This document shows positions 29,801 through 41,800 of a DNA stretch of 64,000 nt, one piece after another. Source of the stretch: a virus. A program made the position numbers and the translations under genes. Where the stretch lies: the IMG/VR virus record IMGVR_UViG_3300050821_008162, positions 1 through 64,000 of that record. One strand, written 5' to 3'. The notes beneath the pieces were generated by a model, which worked only from the letters and a program-made list of their open reading frames with translations, searched no databases and had not been told where the DNA came from. Position 1 is the first letter of the stretch. Each line of letters begins with the position of its first letter.

Positions 29801-32800
29801 CTCCTGGTCGGTGAGCAGGAGGTCTTGGATCGCGTGGAACGTCTCGTGATACGTCGACTCGAGCAGCCAGCGCGCATTGCTCTGATCGAGCGCGAGGCGG
29901 ATGATGTTGAGCGTGGTGGTGAAGGTGCCGGAGGCTTGGGCGAAGTCCTTGTCGTGGCCGTAGACCGCGCCCTTGTCGATCAGGATGCGGAAGGGAAACT
30001 CGACGCTCGCCTTGCGGCCGATTTGGTGCTCGATCAGTTGGCGCAGGAATGCCTCGATGCGGCGCAGCTTCTCGACCGCCGCGGGGTGCAGTCGATTTTT
30101 CGGGACCGGAACGTACTTGACGCCCTTCGGCTCCAGCTTGGACTTGGGCTTGTCGAACACCGGGAAGCCGCGCGACATGATGTGGCCGCGCATCTGCGGG
30201 GTGATGTCGATCGAATGGACCCCGAACGGCCCGGCCATCGTCCCGGCCGGCGTGCCGGTGGTCTCCCAACCAGTGGGATTGTTGGGGTCGCCCACGTCGC
30301 TGCGCGGGATGACGGACCGCCCCACCTCGCCGCCGAACGGCTTGACCAGCTTGCGCGCCAGCGACGGCATGATGCGGTCGTAGAACTCGCGCTGGCCCTC
30401 GCCGCCGATGGTGAGGTCGACATCTCCGCGCAGTTTCGTACGGCCATTGATTCTGGTGGCCTCGGTGATGAGTTTTGCCGCGATCTCCTTTCCGACGATC
30501 CCCGCGAGTTCGGCTTGGTCGGCCACGTCTCGCTTAAGGACACTGCGATCATCGTGGTCCAGCGCCTCAAGCTCGTAGACGTGCCGGCCATCCACCGTAT
30601 CGACCGGCCGGAGACTCACCTCGTTGACGTAATGCTCTAGGCCGTACCGCTGCGCCTGCGTCTCGCCGGTGTCCCACGTCAGCCGGTCGTAGCCGTGCTC
30701 CGCCGCGTACCTCAAGACACGCTTGAGCGCCAACTCCGGCCAGGTGGTCTTGAACGGCGCGTCGGGGACAGCACGATCGCCTAGGCTTTCAAGCCGGCTG
30801 ATCTCGGCATTGAGTTCGCCACGTTTCTCGTGGAGGCTCTCCAAGAGCGGGCCAGGGCGCCGCCCTAGAACGCGCGCGTTGATCTGCGCATTGACTGCAT
30901 GAAGTTCGGTGTAGAGCCCTTTGATCTTTTCGCGCGCGTCGGCCAGCACTTTTTCGTCGCGGTATCCCCGCTCCCGCCCCTTCTGGTGCCAGTCGCTTTG
31001 GAACTCGGCGACATGCAGCACCTTCTCGCCGTTCGGCCCGACACGATCATCGAACCGCACATGCGCCAGGACGTTCGGCTCGGACCAGTGGGATTCACGG
31101 AAGGCCGGGTCGGGCGGAATATTCAATTCGTCCGCGCGAGCAAGATCAGCGTTGGACGCTGTGCCGTCGGACTCTCGCTGCATCAACTCTTTGTATTCGG
31201 CGTTCGCGGCCTCATGATCTGCCTGCCTTGGCCGAGGCGGCAGCGTCAGCAGCACCTCGCGGTAGTTCTCGCCGCCGGGGAGCTTGTACTGGCCGAACTT
31301 GGTGCCTGCCCCGCCTTCTTCCTGCCCCAGCGTGCCCTGTAACGAGTGCGCCGCGCTGTCGAAACTGTGCCAAGTGGACGTGGCGTGGCCGTCGACCACC
31401 GGCTCGTAACCAGCGACCTCGCCATTCTCGTCGTGCAAAATGGAAATGTAGGTGTCGTCAGGCAGTGACGGATGCTTCATCACCGTGAGGGTGGTGCCGT
31501 CGCCCTGGTCGACCGTATCGCCCATGCTCCATTCATCGATGTCGGTCGGCAGTGTGGAGTTGGCGCCCTCGCCGCCCTTCGTGATCTCCTTGATCTCGAT
31601 GCTGTTGGCGCGGACGTAGTCGAGCATCTCCTGCTTGGTGATCGGCTTGTCGTGCGAGGCGATCCACTGCGGCAGGCCGAGCCAGTCCATCTCCTCGACC
31701 TTAATTCCCGGCCGGTTTCGTAACGTGGCGATCCATTGCTGCGGAGATGCGACCTTGGTTTTCTCGCCCGCGATGACGCGCTCGACCTGGGAGTAGAGGC
31801 CGGGTGGGAGCGCCTGCCTGGGCGGCGGCTCGTTCTCCCAGTCCGGCATCGCGACGGTGGTGCCCTGCGGCGCGCTCTTGCCCTCGGCCGCCTTGGTGCG
31901 CGCGTCGAGCTCGTTGATGATCTCCCTCAGGCGGTCGCGCTTCTTCTTCAGTTCCTCGGCCTGCGCGAACGGCTTCTTCTTGTCCTCCTTCAGGCCGGGG
32001 AGATCGCGCTTCGCCTCTTCGACCTTCCAGGCCATCCACGAGCCGTCGTTCTTGACCTTCTCGTTGACGTCGCCGACGAGGTGATCAAGCGCGGCGCGCG
32101 CGCCGGCGGGGGAGAAATCGCCCTTCTCGTCGCGCTCGTGGTTACCCTGCGCGACGTCCTTGCCGTCCTTCTTCAGGATCAGCGAGAGCGTCTCGCCGCC
32201 CTTGGTGTGTGCCTCTTGGTCGACGTAGAGGTGCAGATCGTAGCCGATCAAGCTGCCGATCTTTTCCTCGTCGTATTTCTTCATCTCGCTATCGAGACGT
32301 CCGCGGATTTTGTTTGCCTTCTCGGCGATCGCCTTGGATGCCTCGGCGCGGGTGATGACCGTCTTGCCGTCGATGGTCGCCTCGAACGGACGCTCCCAGT
32401 CGCCGAGCGATGCCTTGAGCGCGTCCTCGATCGCGGACTTCGAGGTCAGCCGCTTGCCGTTCACGTTGACGGTGAACTTCGCGTTCTCGTCGCCGGCCTG
32501 CTGCTCGGAGATCGAGTTGCGCCACGCCTGCTCAGCCGAGATGCTCGGCGGGTACTCCTGGCCGTCGATGGTGACGCGGCGCGCGTCGACCTTGGCCTTC
32601 ATGGCGGCGACGCCGGCGTCCAATTCGCGGGAGACCTGCTGCACCTCTTTGATGCGCCGCGGGTAGTCCTTGATGACCTCTTCGGCGTTGTGGATACGAT
32701 CATCGAGGCCGAAGTGCTGGCGGCGGTAGGCGCGCTCGAGCAGTTCGAGCTTGCCGATCTGCGCCGCGGTCTTGACGCGTTCCAACTGCAACGGGTCGCC

Positions 32801-35800
32801 CGACGCCAACGCCGCGATCTCGGCCATGTCGACCGAGTCCTCGTCGTCGAAGTCCATATTGAAGGCACCCTCGTATTTGCGGATGCCGTTAATCATCTTC
32901 AGCTTTTGCGAGTTGAGATCCCACATCTTCGCGTCGATGGTGCGCTCAGTCGCATAGGCGAGGATTTCGAGCTCGAAATCGTCTCCGTACTTGTCGAGCA
33001 GGCTATTGCCCTGCCGGATGCCGCGGCCCTCGCGCTGCTCGATGTCGGAGGGCTTCCAGGTGACGTCGGCGTGGTGGAGGCCGACGATGCGCTCCTGCAC
33101 GTTGGTGCCGGCGCCCATGCGCGGGGTCGAGCCGATCAGCACCCGGACCGTGCCGTCGTTCACGGCGTCGAACAGCGCCTTCTTCTCGGCGTCGTTCTGC
33201 GCCTCCTGGACAAAGCGGATTTCGTCTGCGGGGATGCCGCGCGCGATGAGGTTGCGCTTCAGTTGATCGTAGGCGTTCCAGCCGCCAGCCTGGGCGGCGC
33301 GCAGTTCCTCTATTTCCTGGGGGTTGAACCGGTCGAGCGCGTCCTGCACGGTTTGCAGCGCGTCCTCGTCATTGGCGAGGATCGCCTCCTCGCGCTTCTT
33401 CATCAGCGCGTCGTATTCCGCGATGAGCTTGTCGTCGCCCTTCGATTTCGGAACAGAGCGGTCGAGGAACACGAGTTGCGTGCCGGCGTCCTTGTCCCAG
33501 TGCTTGTAAATGCGCGCGACGTTGTCCGAGATCACGTCGAGCTTGCCGCCCTCCTCCTTGCTCGGGGAGAACCGTGATGCCGCACGCGCGTCGAGCGAGA
33601 CCTTGCGGGCGCGGTCCATGAGGCGCAACCGCTCGGCGTTGCGGATGTCAGGGTCCGGCTCGTTCGGCAGATCATTGAAACCGGCGACGATCTCCTGAAG
33701 GATGCGCTCCTGCTCCTTGGTCGGCTTGACCACCACCTCCTTGCGGCCGCCGGTCTTGACCTTCGGGACCGGGAAACGCTCGCCCTTGTTGTCCTCGGCG
33801 TACCACTTGTCGAGATCGCCCTGGGTCACGGCGTCGGTGACGGAATAGTAGAGTTCCATCAGCGAGCGCATGTTCGACCAGGACCGGCCCAGCCGCGTCA
33901 CCTCCTTGAGACCGCCCGCCTCGGTCGGCTCGAACTTCGCTTCCGCCGTCACGTACTGCGAGCGCCAGGCGTCGAAATTCTCCAGGCCGAGTTCGCGCAA
34001 CTCGTCCGGCGCGAGGTAGCGCAGCATCGTATACATCTCGACGGCGCTGTTCGAGATCGGCGTGCCGGTGGCGAAGGCGACGGCGCCGTTCGGATTCTCG
34101 CGGAGCGTCCTGATCTTAGTGTAGAGATCGAACGCCTTCTTCGATCCCGACTTGGTGCCCATTCCTCGGACGCCGGTGAGGTTCGAAGAATAGAACAGGT
34201 TTTTGAACTCGTGCGCCTCGTCGACCATGAGATAGTCGACGCCCATCTGCTCGAAGGTGAGCAGGTTGTCCTTCTTGCGGCCCTTGAGCGCATCGATGCG
34301 GCCCTGGATCCGGTTCGCGAGCGCCTCGGCCTCCTTCACGCCGAGCGGCTTGCGACGCCCGCTGTAGCCCTCGGCCGCTGCCGCCTCCTGCGCCTCTTTG
34401 ATGGCCTCCTGCGCCATGCGGAGTTCCTCGGTGAGGAATCGCAACTCCGTGTCCGGCGAGATGTTGATGAAGAAGAACGAGGAGTGCGGGACGATCACGG
34501 CGTCCCAATCGCCGGTCGCGATCTTGGCGAACAGCTTGCGGCGGTTCGTCCGGTCGAACTGGTTTGCGCCGGCGGCCAGCACCTTGGCGGCCGGATAGAG
34601 CCGATAGAAATCCGACGTCCACTGCGAGACGAGATGGTTCGGCACCACCACCATGGGCTTCTTCGAAAGGCCCATGCGGCGGCGTTCCATGATCGTCGCC
34701 ACACCGGTGAAGGTCTTTCCCGCGCCGACGACGTGGTCGTACAGCACAAACTTGGATTGGATGCCGCGCCACGCCGCGTTCAGCTGGTTGCGGCGCAATC
34801 GGATGACCGCGTCCGGCACCTTCCCGGGGAGACTGAGGTGCTGCCCGTCCCACTGGCGGGTGACGCGCGTGTTGAATTTCGTGTTGAAGATGTCGACGAG
34901 CTTGTTCCTGCGCTCGGTGTCGCGGAACACCCACTCGGAGAACTCGTTGGAGATTTCGTTCGCCTTCAGCTGGGCGAGCGCGGTCAATTCCTGGTCGAGG
35001 TATCGCGTGCCATTCTCATCCGGCTCGGTATAAATCTTAATGGCCCGACTATTGAGCAAGCGACCGAGCAGCCATTGGAACGACGCATCGTCGGTGCGCC
35101 ACTGCCGCAGCTTCTCGCTGTCACCATGGACGCCGACGTCCACCTCGAAGGCGTTCGTCAGCTTGTGGTACTTCACCGTGCCCTTGCCGCCGGCGAGGTG
35201 CTGGATGAAGTCCTCGTAGACCTTCGGGGGCACCCAGTTCGCACCGATCACCGCCTGGACCTGCTCGGCGGTCCACCGCTCCGGCTGCACGGCCTTGAGA
35301 TCGCGGACGTTGTCCTCAAGCCCCGCCGCCTGCGCCGCCTTGAGCTTCTGCACCACATGGCCGGTGAGGTAGGCGTCGCGCGGGACGTGCTGCTGTGCCT
35401 CCGGGTCGAGATAGACGAGGGGCTTCGGGCCCTCGGTCATCATCTCGATCGCGCGCTCCTTCGGCACGCCGAGGAGCCCGGCAATGCGGTCCATGTCGAT
35501 GTGGCCGAAATCCGAGAGCGAAACCTGAAGGGCCTCGGCCGGCGTCTGCACTCGCTGCACCGGCTCGAATTTCGGCACCACGCGGGTTTTCAGGATCGGC
35601 GCCGGCGTGGCGGACGCGGGCTTGGGCTTTTCACCCAGCCGTTTCGCCTTCGCTTCCGAGACGCCGCGGCGATAGTTGAGTTCGAGCGCCTGGACGAGCG
35701 CACCGTCGGGCATCTCGGAGACCAGCGACGAATTGCCCTGGTCGTTGAGCAGGCCATGCCGCTTGGTGAAGCCCTCGTAGGCCGCGCGCAGCTTGGCGCG

Positions 35801-38800
35801 GTTGGCCTCCATGTCCTTGGCCGGCGCGTCCTCGGACTCGAGCACCAGCTGGCGCTTGGTGAGATCGCGCAGGTCGACGAGCTCGCGCAGCCGCTTGAAC
35901 TTCGCCACGCCGAGACGCTGGCCCTGCGGCACCTCGTTGTTCTCGAAATAGGTGCGCTTGTAGATGAGCCGACCCTGGGCGGTCTTGTATTTCTCGTCGG
36001 GCTTGGCGGCGGCCGCCTGCTTCTCCGCCTCGGCGGCCTGAAGGCGAAGGTGGTGGGCATTGCTGACGTTTTGCAGCTTGTCCTCGGCCTCCGCCCTCGC
36101 GCGCATCTGCGCCGCGACCTCGCGCAGAGCGACCTGCTTCAGCTGCGGCTCGAGCGCGTACCAGCGGCCCTCGGCGTCCTGGAAAAGCTGCTTCGACCAT
36201 GGCGTGGTCGGGCCCAACCCGCGCCGCGCCATCTCGAAGCCGCCGGAGGGCGTCTCGCGCTCGTAGACCTGGGAGAGCTTGCCGTCCTTGACCTCGATGT
36301 GGCCGGGCTCGTGGCCTTCGACCGCGATCTTGAGCGCCTCCGCCATCTTCTCGTGGCGGGCGATCGAGCGGTCGAGCACCTCCTTGTTGAGGTCGAGCAC
36401 GTCCTTCGGCAGTCGCGCGATCGCCTCATCGAGCAGCTTGCTGATGTCCGCACCCTTTTCCAGGGTGACCGACAACTCGTTCTCCTTGTGCATCCCGCGC
36501 ACGAACTCGAATTTGCCCAGAACCATGTGCCGGTTCATGGCGAAGTACGAGTTGATGTGCACGTCCTCGCCGGCAGGGTCCTTGATCGTGCTGGTGTCGA
36601 TCCAGTCCGGCAACTCCGCGGCGGCGGTTTTCTTCTCGTCGGGGGAGGATTTGCGGCTGGCGAGCGTGTCGAGGAGTTCGCGGACCTTGCGCTCCTCGGC
36701 CGGCGTGTGCCGCTGCATGAACACGATGTCGGTGACGACGTCGGTGCGCGCGTTCTCGCGGAACGCGGTCTCGGGCAGGCGGATCGCGCCCAAGAGCTTG
36801 CCGCGCGCCGCCATTTCTCTGCGCGAGGTGGGGTCCTGCGCGTCCAAGAGATAGCGCGACACCACGGCGGCGTGGATGCCACCCGGCTGGAGCACGTCGA
36901 GGCCGGCGAGGAAAAACTGATTGTGGATCGAGTGCTCGTTGTATTCCGGCTTGTATTTGAAATGCAGCTTCTCGGAACCAAACGGCGGGTTGCCGATGTT
37001 GAGCACCGCCTCGCCGTCGGAGAGCGGGACATATTGCAGGCCGGAGTGCAGGATGGTGTCCTGCGGGTAGAGTTGCTGGGCGATGCGCTGGGTGAGGCTG
37101 TCGTACTCGACACCGATGAAGCGCGTATTTCCCGCAAGGTGGTCTGGCACGAGACCGAGGAAATTGCCGGTCCCGCTCGACAACTCCATCGTGAGACCGC
37201 CCCGGAAGCCGAGACGATCGACCGCCTTCCACATGGCGTCGATGACGGCCTTGGAGGTGTAGTGGGCGTTGCGGGTCGAGCGGCGGGCCGCGTGCATCTC
37301 CTCCTTGGTCAGGAGGGAGGCGAGTTCCTCGGCGCGCGCTTTCCACTCCGGCTTGTCGGAGAAGGCGTTGGCGAGGCCGCCCCAGCCGACGTAGCGGGCG
37401 AGCGCGCGCTGTTCATCCGCGGTCGCGCGGCGGCCGTCACGCTCGATCGCCTTGAGGATGCGGATGGCCGCGAGGTTGTCGTTGAACTTGACGGTCTCGC
37501 CGCCCTTGCCGAGCTCGACCTCGTCGGTGATCCGGAAATTGACCTTGGGGAGAGACGGCGCCTCCTCGGGCGCTACGTCGGCGGGTTCTTCTGGTATTCC
37601 CTTTCGGCTTCCGCGAGTTCTTTTCGCTCCCACGCCGGATGACCCGCCCCGGGCTCGGGGTCGAGCAGGATGTGGTGCTTCAGCGCCACCTCCTCCGCCT
37701 CGTGGGCCTGATACCCCTTGTCCCTCATCAGGTGGTCGATTTCCTTCTGCGCCAGCAGCGCCGCTCCCCGCAGGGCTTCGCTCAGACGGCCCTCCTGCTT
37801 CAGGGCGGCCACCTTCTTCGGCAGCCACTGGACCCAGTGCTTCCTCGCCAGGTGCTCCAGGTTCGCCACGCTCATGGGCGGTCTCCTCGGTGGGAATATG
37901 CGCCTGCGGCTGGGACGCCGCAAGGTCGCCCTCGACGTCCTTCATCGCCTCGCGGATCGCCTGGGCCCGGGACCACCCGCCGCCGCCCGGGATGACGCCG
38001 CCCTTCTCAATCCGGACGCCTTTCTCCACGCGGGTGTAGTAGATGCCGCCGCCGCGTCCCTCGTGGATCTGGTAGTCGACGCCGCCCACCCGCGTCGCGC
38101 CGCGCTCGGTCAGTTCGCGCTCGGCGCGCGCCGCCGGGGTTTCCTTGGTGGCCTTCGGTTCGCGCTCCTTCTCGCGCGCCATGTCGACGAGGTCGGTCTG
38201 CTTGCTCTCGTCGCCGAACAGCCCTTCGTCCGCAGGCTTCTGCGCCTTGGTCGGCTTGAGCTTCTCGTCCGCCTTGCGCTGCGCCTGCTCGCCCTCGGTG
38301 ATTTTCTCAGCGCCTGGGATGACGGTCTGCTCGCCGGCGGGTGTGGCCTCGGTGGTCGGCTCGCCTTTCGTCGGCCAATTCGGGATCGGCTTCGGCTTGA
38401 TGTTGCCGGAGAGGAAGAACTCATTGTCAGGATCGCGGGAGAATTTCGCCACGCCTGACCCAGCGACGCGACTGCGCTCGGCAAAATGGGTGGTGACGTC
38501 GATATAGACCATGTGCCCGTGGTCGCCAGCCTCGTGCACGTACCACTTCGCGATCTCGGGCTTGTCCGTGAACCACCGGCCGCGCGCGTTGGTGATGCCT
38601 CGCTCGTCCTGCGCCTGCTTGAGCCATTCCGGCAGCGGCTTCGGCTCGCCAGCGTATTCGCCGCGATAGAGACGGGTGTGGTTCTCGTTCAGTTTTGGCA
38701 GCGCGTCGATCGCCGCCTGCTCGGCCTCGGTCAGGCGCTCGTTGGCCGGCTTTTCGCCGCCAGTCTCGCCAGCGCCAGGTGCGTGCCCGCCCGCTTGTGG

Positions 38801-41800
38801 TACTTCGGCCGCTCCTTCGCCGGCGCGCTCTCCGCCTTCTTGCGCAGGTACTTCGCGAGATCCCGGTGCTGGGTGGGACTGAGGCTCACTGAAAGTCTCC
38901 TCCAACTCATCATAGTGCGGTGCGTCGGGCTCGACCATGCCGCTGTTGAGCTCGTTGGTGACAAGGGCGCGGTCGAGGGCGTCGTCGGGTGAAAGCCCGT
39001 GGTCGACCATCAACTGGATCGCGAGGTTGCGATCCTCGTCCAGGATGGTTCCGAAGCTGTTTTCGGTCAGGAAGTCGTCGAGGCGGTGGCCCGCGTCGCG
39101 CTCCGCCATGTAGCGGCTCTCGTCGTCGGCGCGCTCCTGGGCGTGACGATCGCCGTGCTCCTGGCCGATGGGGAACTGTTTGTTCCCGCGCATCTCCTCG
39201 GCGATCATGTCGAGGATGTCTGCCTCCGTCAGGGTGTCCGGCATGCCCTCGGGCTGGTTCTCGACGTAGCCGGCCTCACGCATCTGCTCGGTGAGTTCGT
39301 GGAGGGAGAGGCCGCCCTTGCGCAGCACCGGTCGCGGACCCTGGTTGGGCGCGATCGCGCGGGTGCTCTCGTCGAGGCCCATGTGCCGCAGGTCGGGCGT
39401 CGGCGCGAGACCGCCGCGGGCCGCGATGAAGGGAAGAAGGGAGACCGGCCCCTTTATAACGCGGGGAGCGCGGGGACCTTTGGCAGGCCGCCCTTGCCCG
39501 GGCTTGGCGGCTTCGGAAACGCCGGCGGGGCGCTCCCCGCTGGAGGCGCCCCGCTCCCGGTCGGGGGTACCCCGGCCGCCTTCACCCCCGGCACCGCCGG
39601 CTTCGCCTGCGGGGTGTCGCTCGTGATCTTGGGCACCTTCACCGGCTTGGGCGCGTGGAGTTTCGCCACCTTCGCCGCCGCGTGCAGCACCTTCTGGGTG
39701 CTGTTGTTCGGTCGGGGCAGCCTCCCCACCAGCTGCGGCGCTTGATGACGGAGAGCGTACGCCGCGTTCAGATGGCTGCTTGGGTTCCAGTATTGCGTCG
39801 GCTTTTGGGCCATAAATTTTCCTCACCTGATCGGGGGGAAGGCCATCACGGACCGCGGCGCGGCCGGCGGCGATCTGGATGGCGTCGGGGGCGCTGTGGC
39901 CCTCGTCGCGCATGATCTCGGCCGCCTCGGCGATGTGCGCAGGAGGAACGTCATTGAGATTGACGCCGGCCCGCTGGTACTCGGCCTCGACGGCGCCGTA
40001 GTGCTCCGGCTCGACCCGGCTCTGTTTCTGCCGGTCCGCGAGCACTTGCTCGAGCGGCTCGACGCCGACGGTGTTGCCAGGCGACTTGGCCGCATCCATC
40101 GCCGCGGTCTGCTCGGGCGCGGTCTGCTCGGTGCCCGCCGCGGAGCGTACCTCGTTCCCGTCCTGGTCGCGCTCGACGACGGTGGCCGGCTTCTCGCCTG
40201 CCTCCATTCGCTTCGCGACGTCGTCCTTGGAGAACGGCCCGAGGCCGAGCAACTCGTTCTCGCGGCCCTGGTCGGACAGGGTACGGATCTGCCCCGCGTC
40301 GACCTGTTTCGGGTCGTAGTGGAACACGCCGCGCGGGGTGTCGACGCGCTGCATGCCCTTGGGCAGCGGGAGTTCCCGTGTCCCCTTCGGGAACATCTGG
40401 ACCGCACGCTCGCCCTTGACCAGCTGCTCCTGCTGGGCGCGCAGCGTCGCGTCGGTCTCGGGGACGTTCTGGCCGGTGTCGTTTTCCGGCGAAACCTTTT
40501 GCCCTTCAGGGGGTTGGGAAGTGCGATGGCCGGCCGGTGCTGACGTTCCGCCGCCCTCGCTTTCAGGACCGGCCGCTGGCGGAGGCGTCGCGGCCGGTTC
40601 TTCTTTGTTTTCAGCGGCTTGGGCGCCCTCGGCGGGGGCCTGCTCGACGGGCTTTTTGAGGTTCGCCGGGTTCTTCTTCCATTCCTTGAAGTGATCGACC
40701 GAAAACGCTGACAATCCACCGATTTCGCCTTTCGTCTTGCCGGTGGAACCGAGATAGGCGGCCAATGCCTCTTCGGGGCTGCGGAACCCGATGAACCCTT
40801 TGTGCTGACGAAACAATCCGCTCTCGCGGTCCTTCTCGTCGAGGACAAAGACGTGCGGGCTGTCGAGGTGCCTCCCGACGAAGTAGTCGAAGTTGTCCCC
40901 GTCGTTGCCGAGCGCGTCCTTGTCCTCCCCGTAGGCGGAGGCCATCGTGGATTCCCCCGGCTCGCCGGTCTCCGGGACGGTCCAGCGCCGGGTGCCGCCC
41001 GCGCCGGTCTGGAGCTTGAGCCGGATGCCGTTCCAGGTCGCGTGCGCCTGCTGGAAGTTCCCGGCCTCGCCCTGCCGGTGGGTGTGGTCCTCGTCGATGA
41101 TCGAGGTGGCGCGCTCGAGATCCTCCGCGGTGCGCAGTTCGATGGGGTTGTTGCGGGAACCGTCGCCCTCCGGCTCGATCTCGGCGAGGCGCGCGGCGCG
41201 CTGCTTCGGCGACCAGCCCTTGATGACGTCGTCCGAATAGCCGGCCTCGCGCAGCCGGGCGTTCGCGGCCTCGAAGTCGCCTGCCGGCTGATCTCGCTCC
41301 TGACCAGCCTCGGGCGCTTCCTCATAGACGGCGTCAACCGGTTCACCGTTATGGCGGACCCATTCGTCGCGCTGGCGAATCGTCTCCGCGGTTGCCGGCT
41401 TCGGTGGCCCGAACTGCTTGGCCTCTGCCTGCAACTGGGTGCGGGCGCCCGCGTAGGCGCTTTCCGGAATTTTCGGCTTTTGGCCACTTCGCTTGCGATT
41501 CCACTTCTCATACTGCCGCGCGTAGCGAGGGTCGTTCTTGATCGCGTAGTAATGGGCGGCAAAATGCGCGATGTCGTCGACCGAGTAGCCGAGGTTCATC
41601 CCATAGTCGCGGTGCCAGATCAGCGTCTCGTGCGTTCCGCGCGGCTCGACCGGCGTGCGGGCGATGCGGTCGAAATTCGGCCGCGCACCCGGCTCCGCCG
41701 GGCCAACGACGCCGCGCTCAGCCGCCGCTCGAAACTCCTCGGGCGATAGCCCCTCGGGCGGGACTTCGGGGCCGCGTTTCGGCGCTTCCGGTCCAGGCTC

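Noticed and set aside
34211-37642. 1,143-codon open frame on the plus strand
   Set aside because: It is antisense to the methylase/helicase region of the giant gene; composition is Leu/Arg/Val-rich shadow of GC-rich coding DNA, without any domain or ribosome site. Several similar long shadows (5618-7411, 31736-33577, 51689-53785) are rejected for the same reason.
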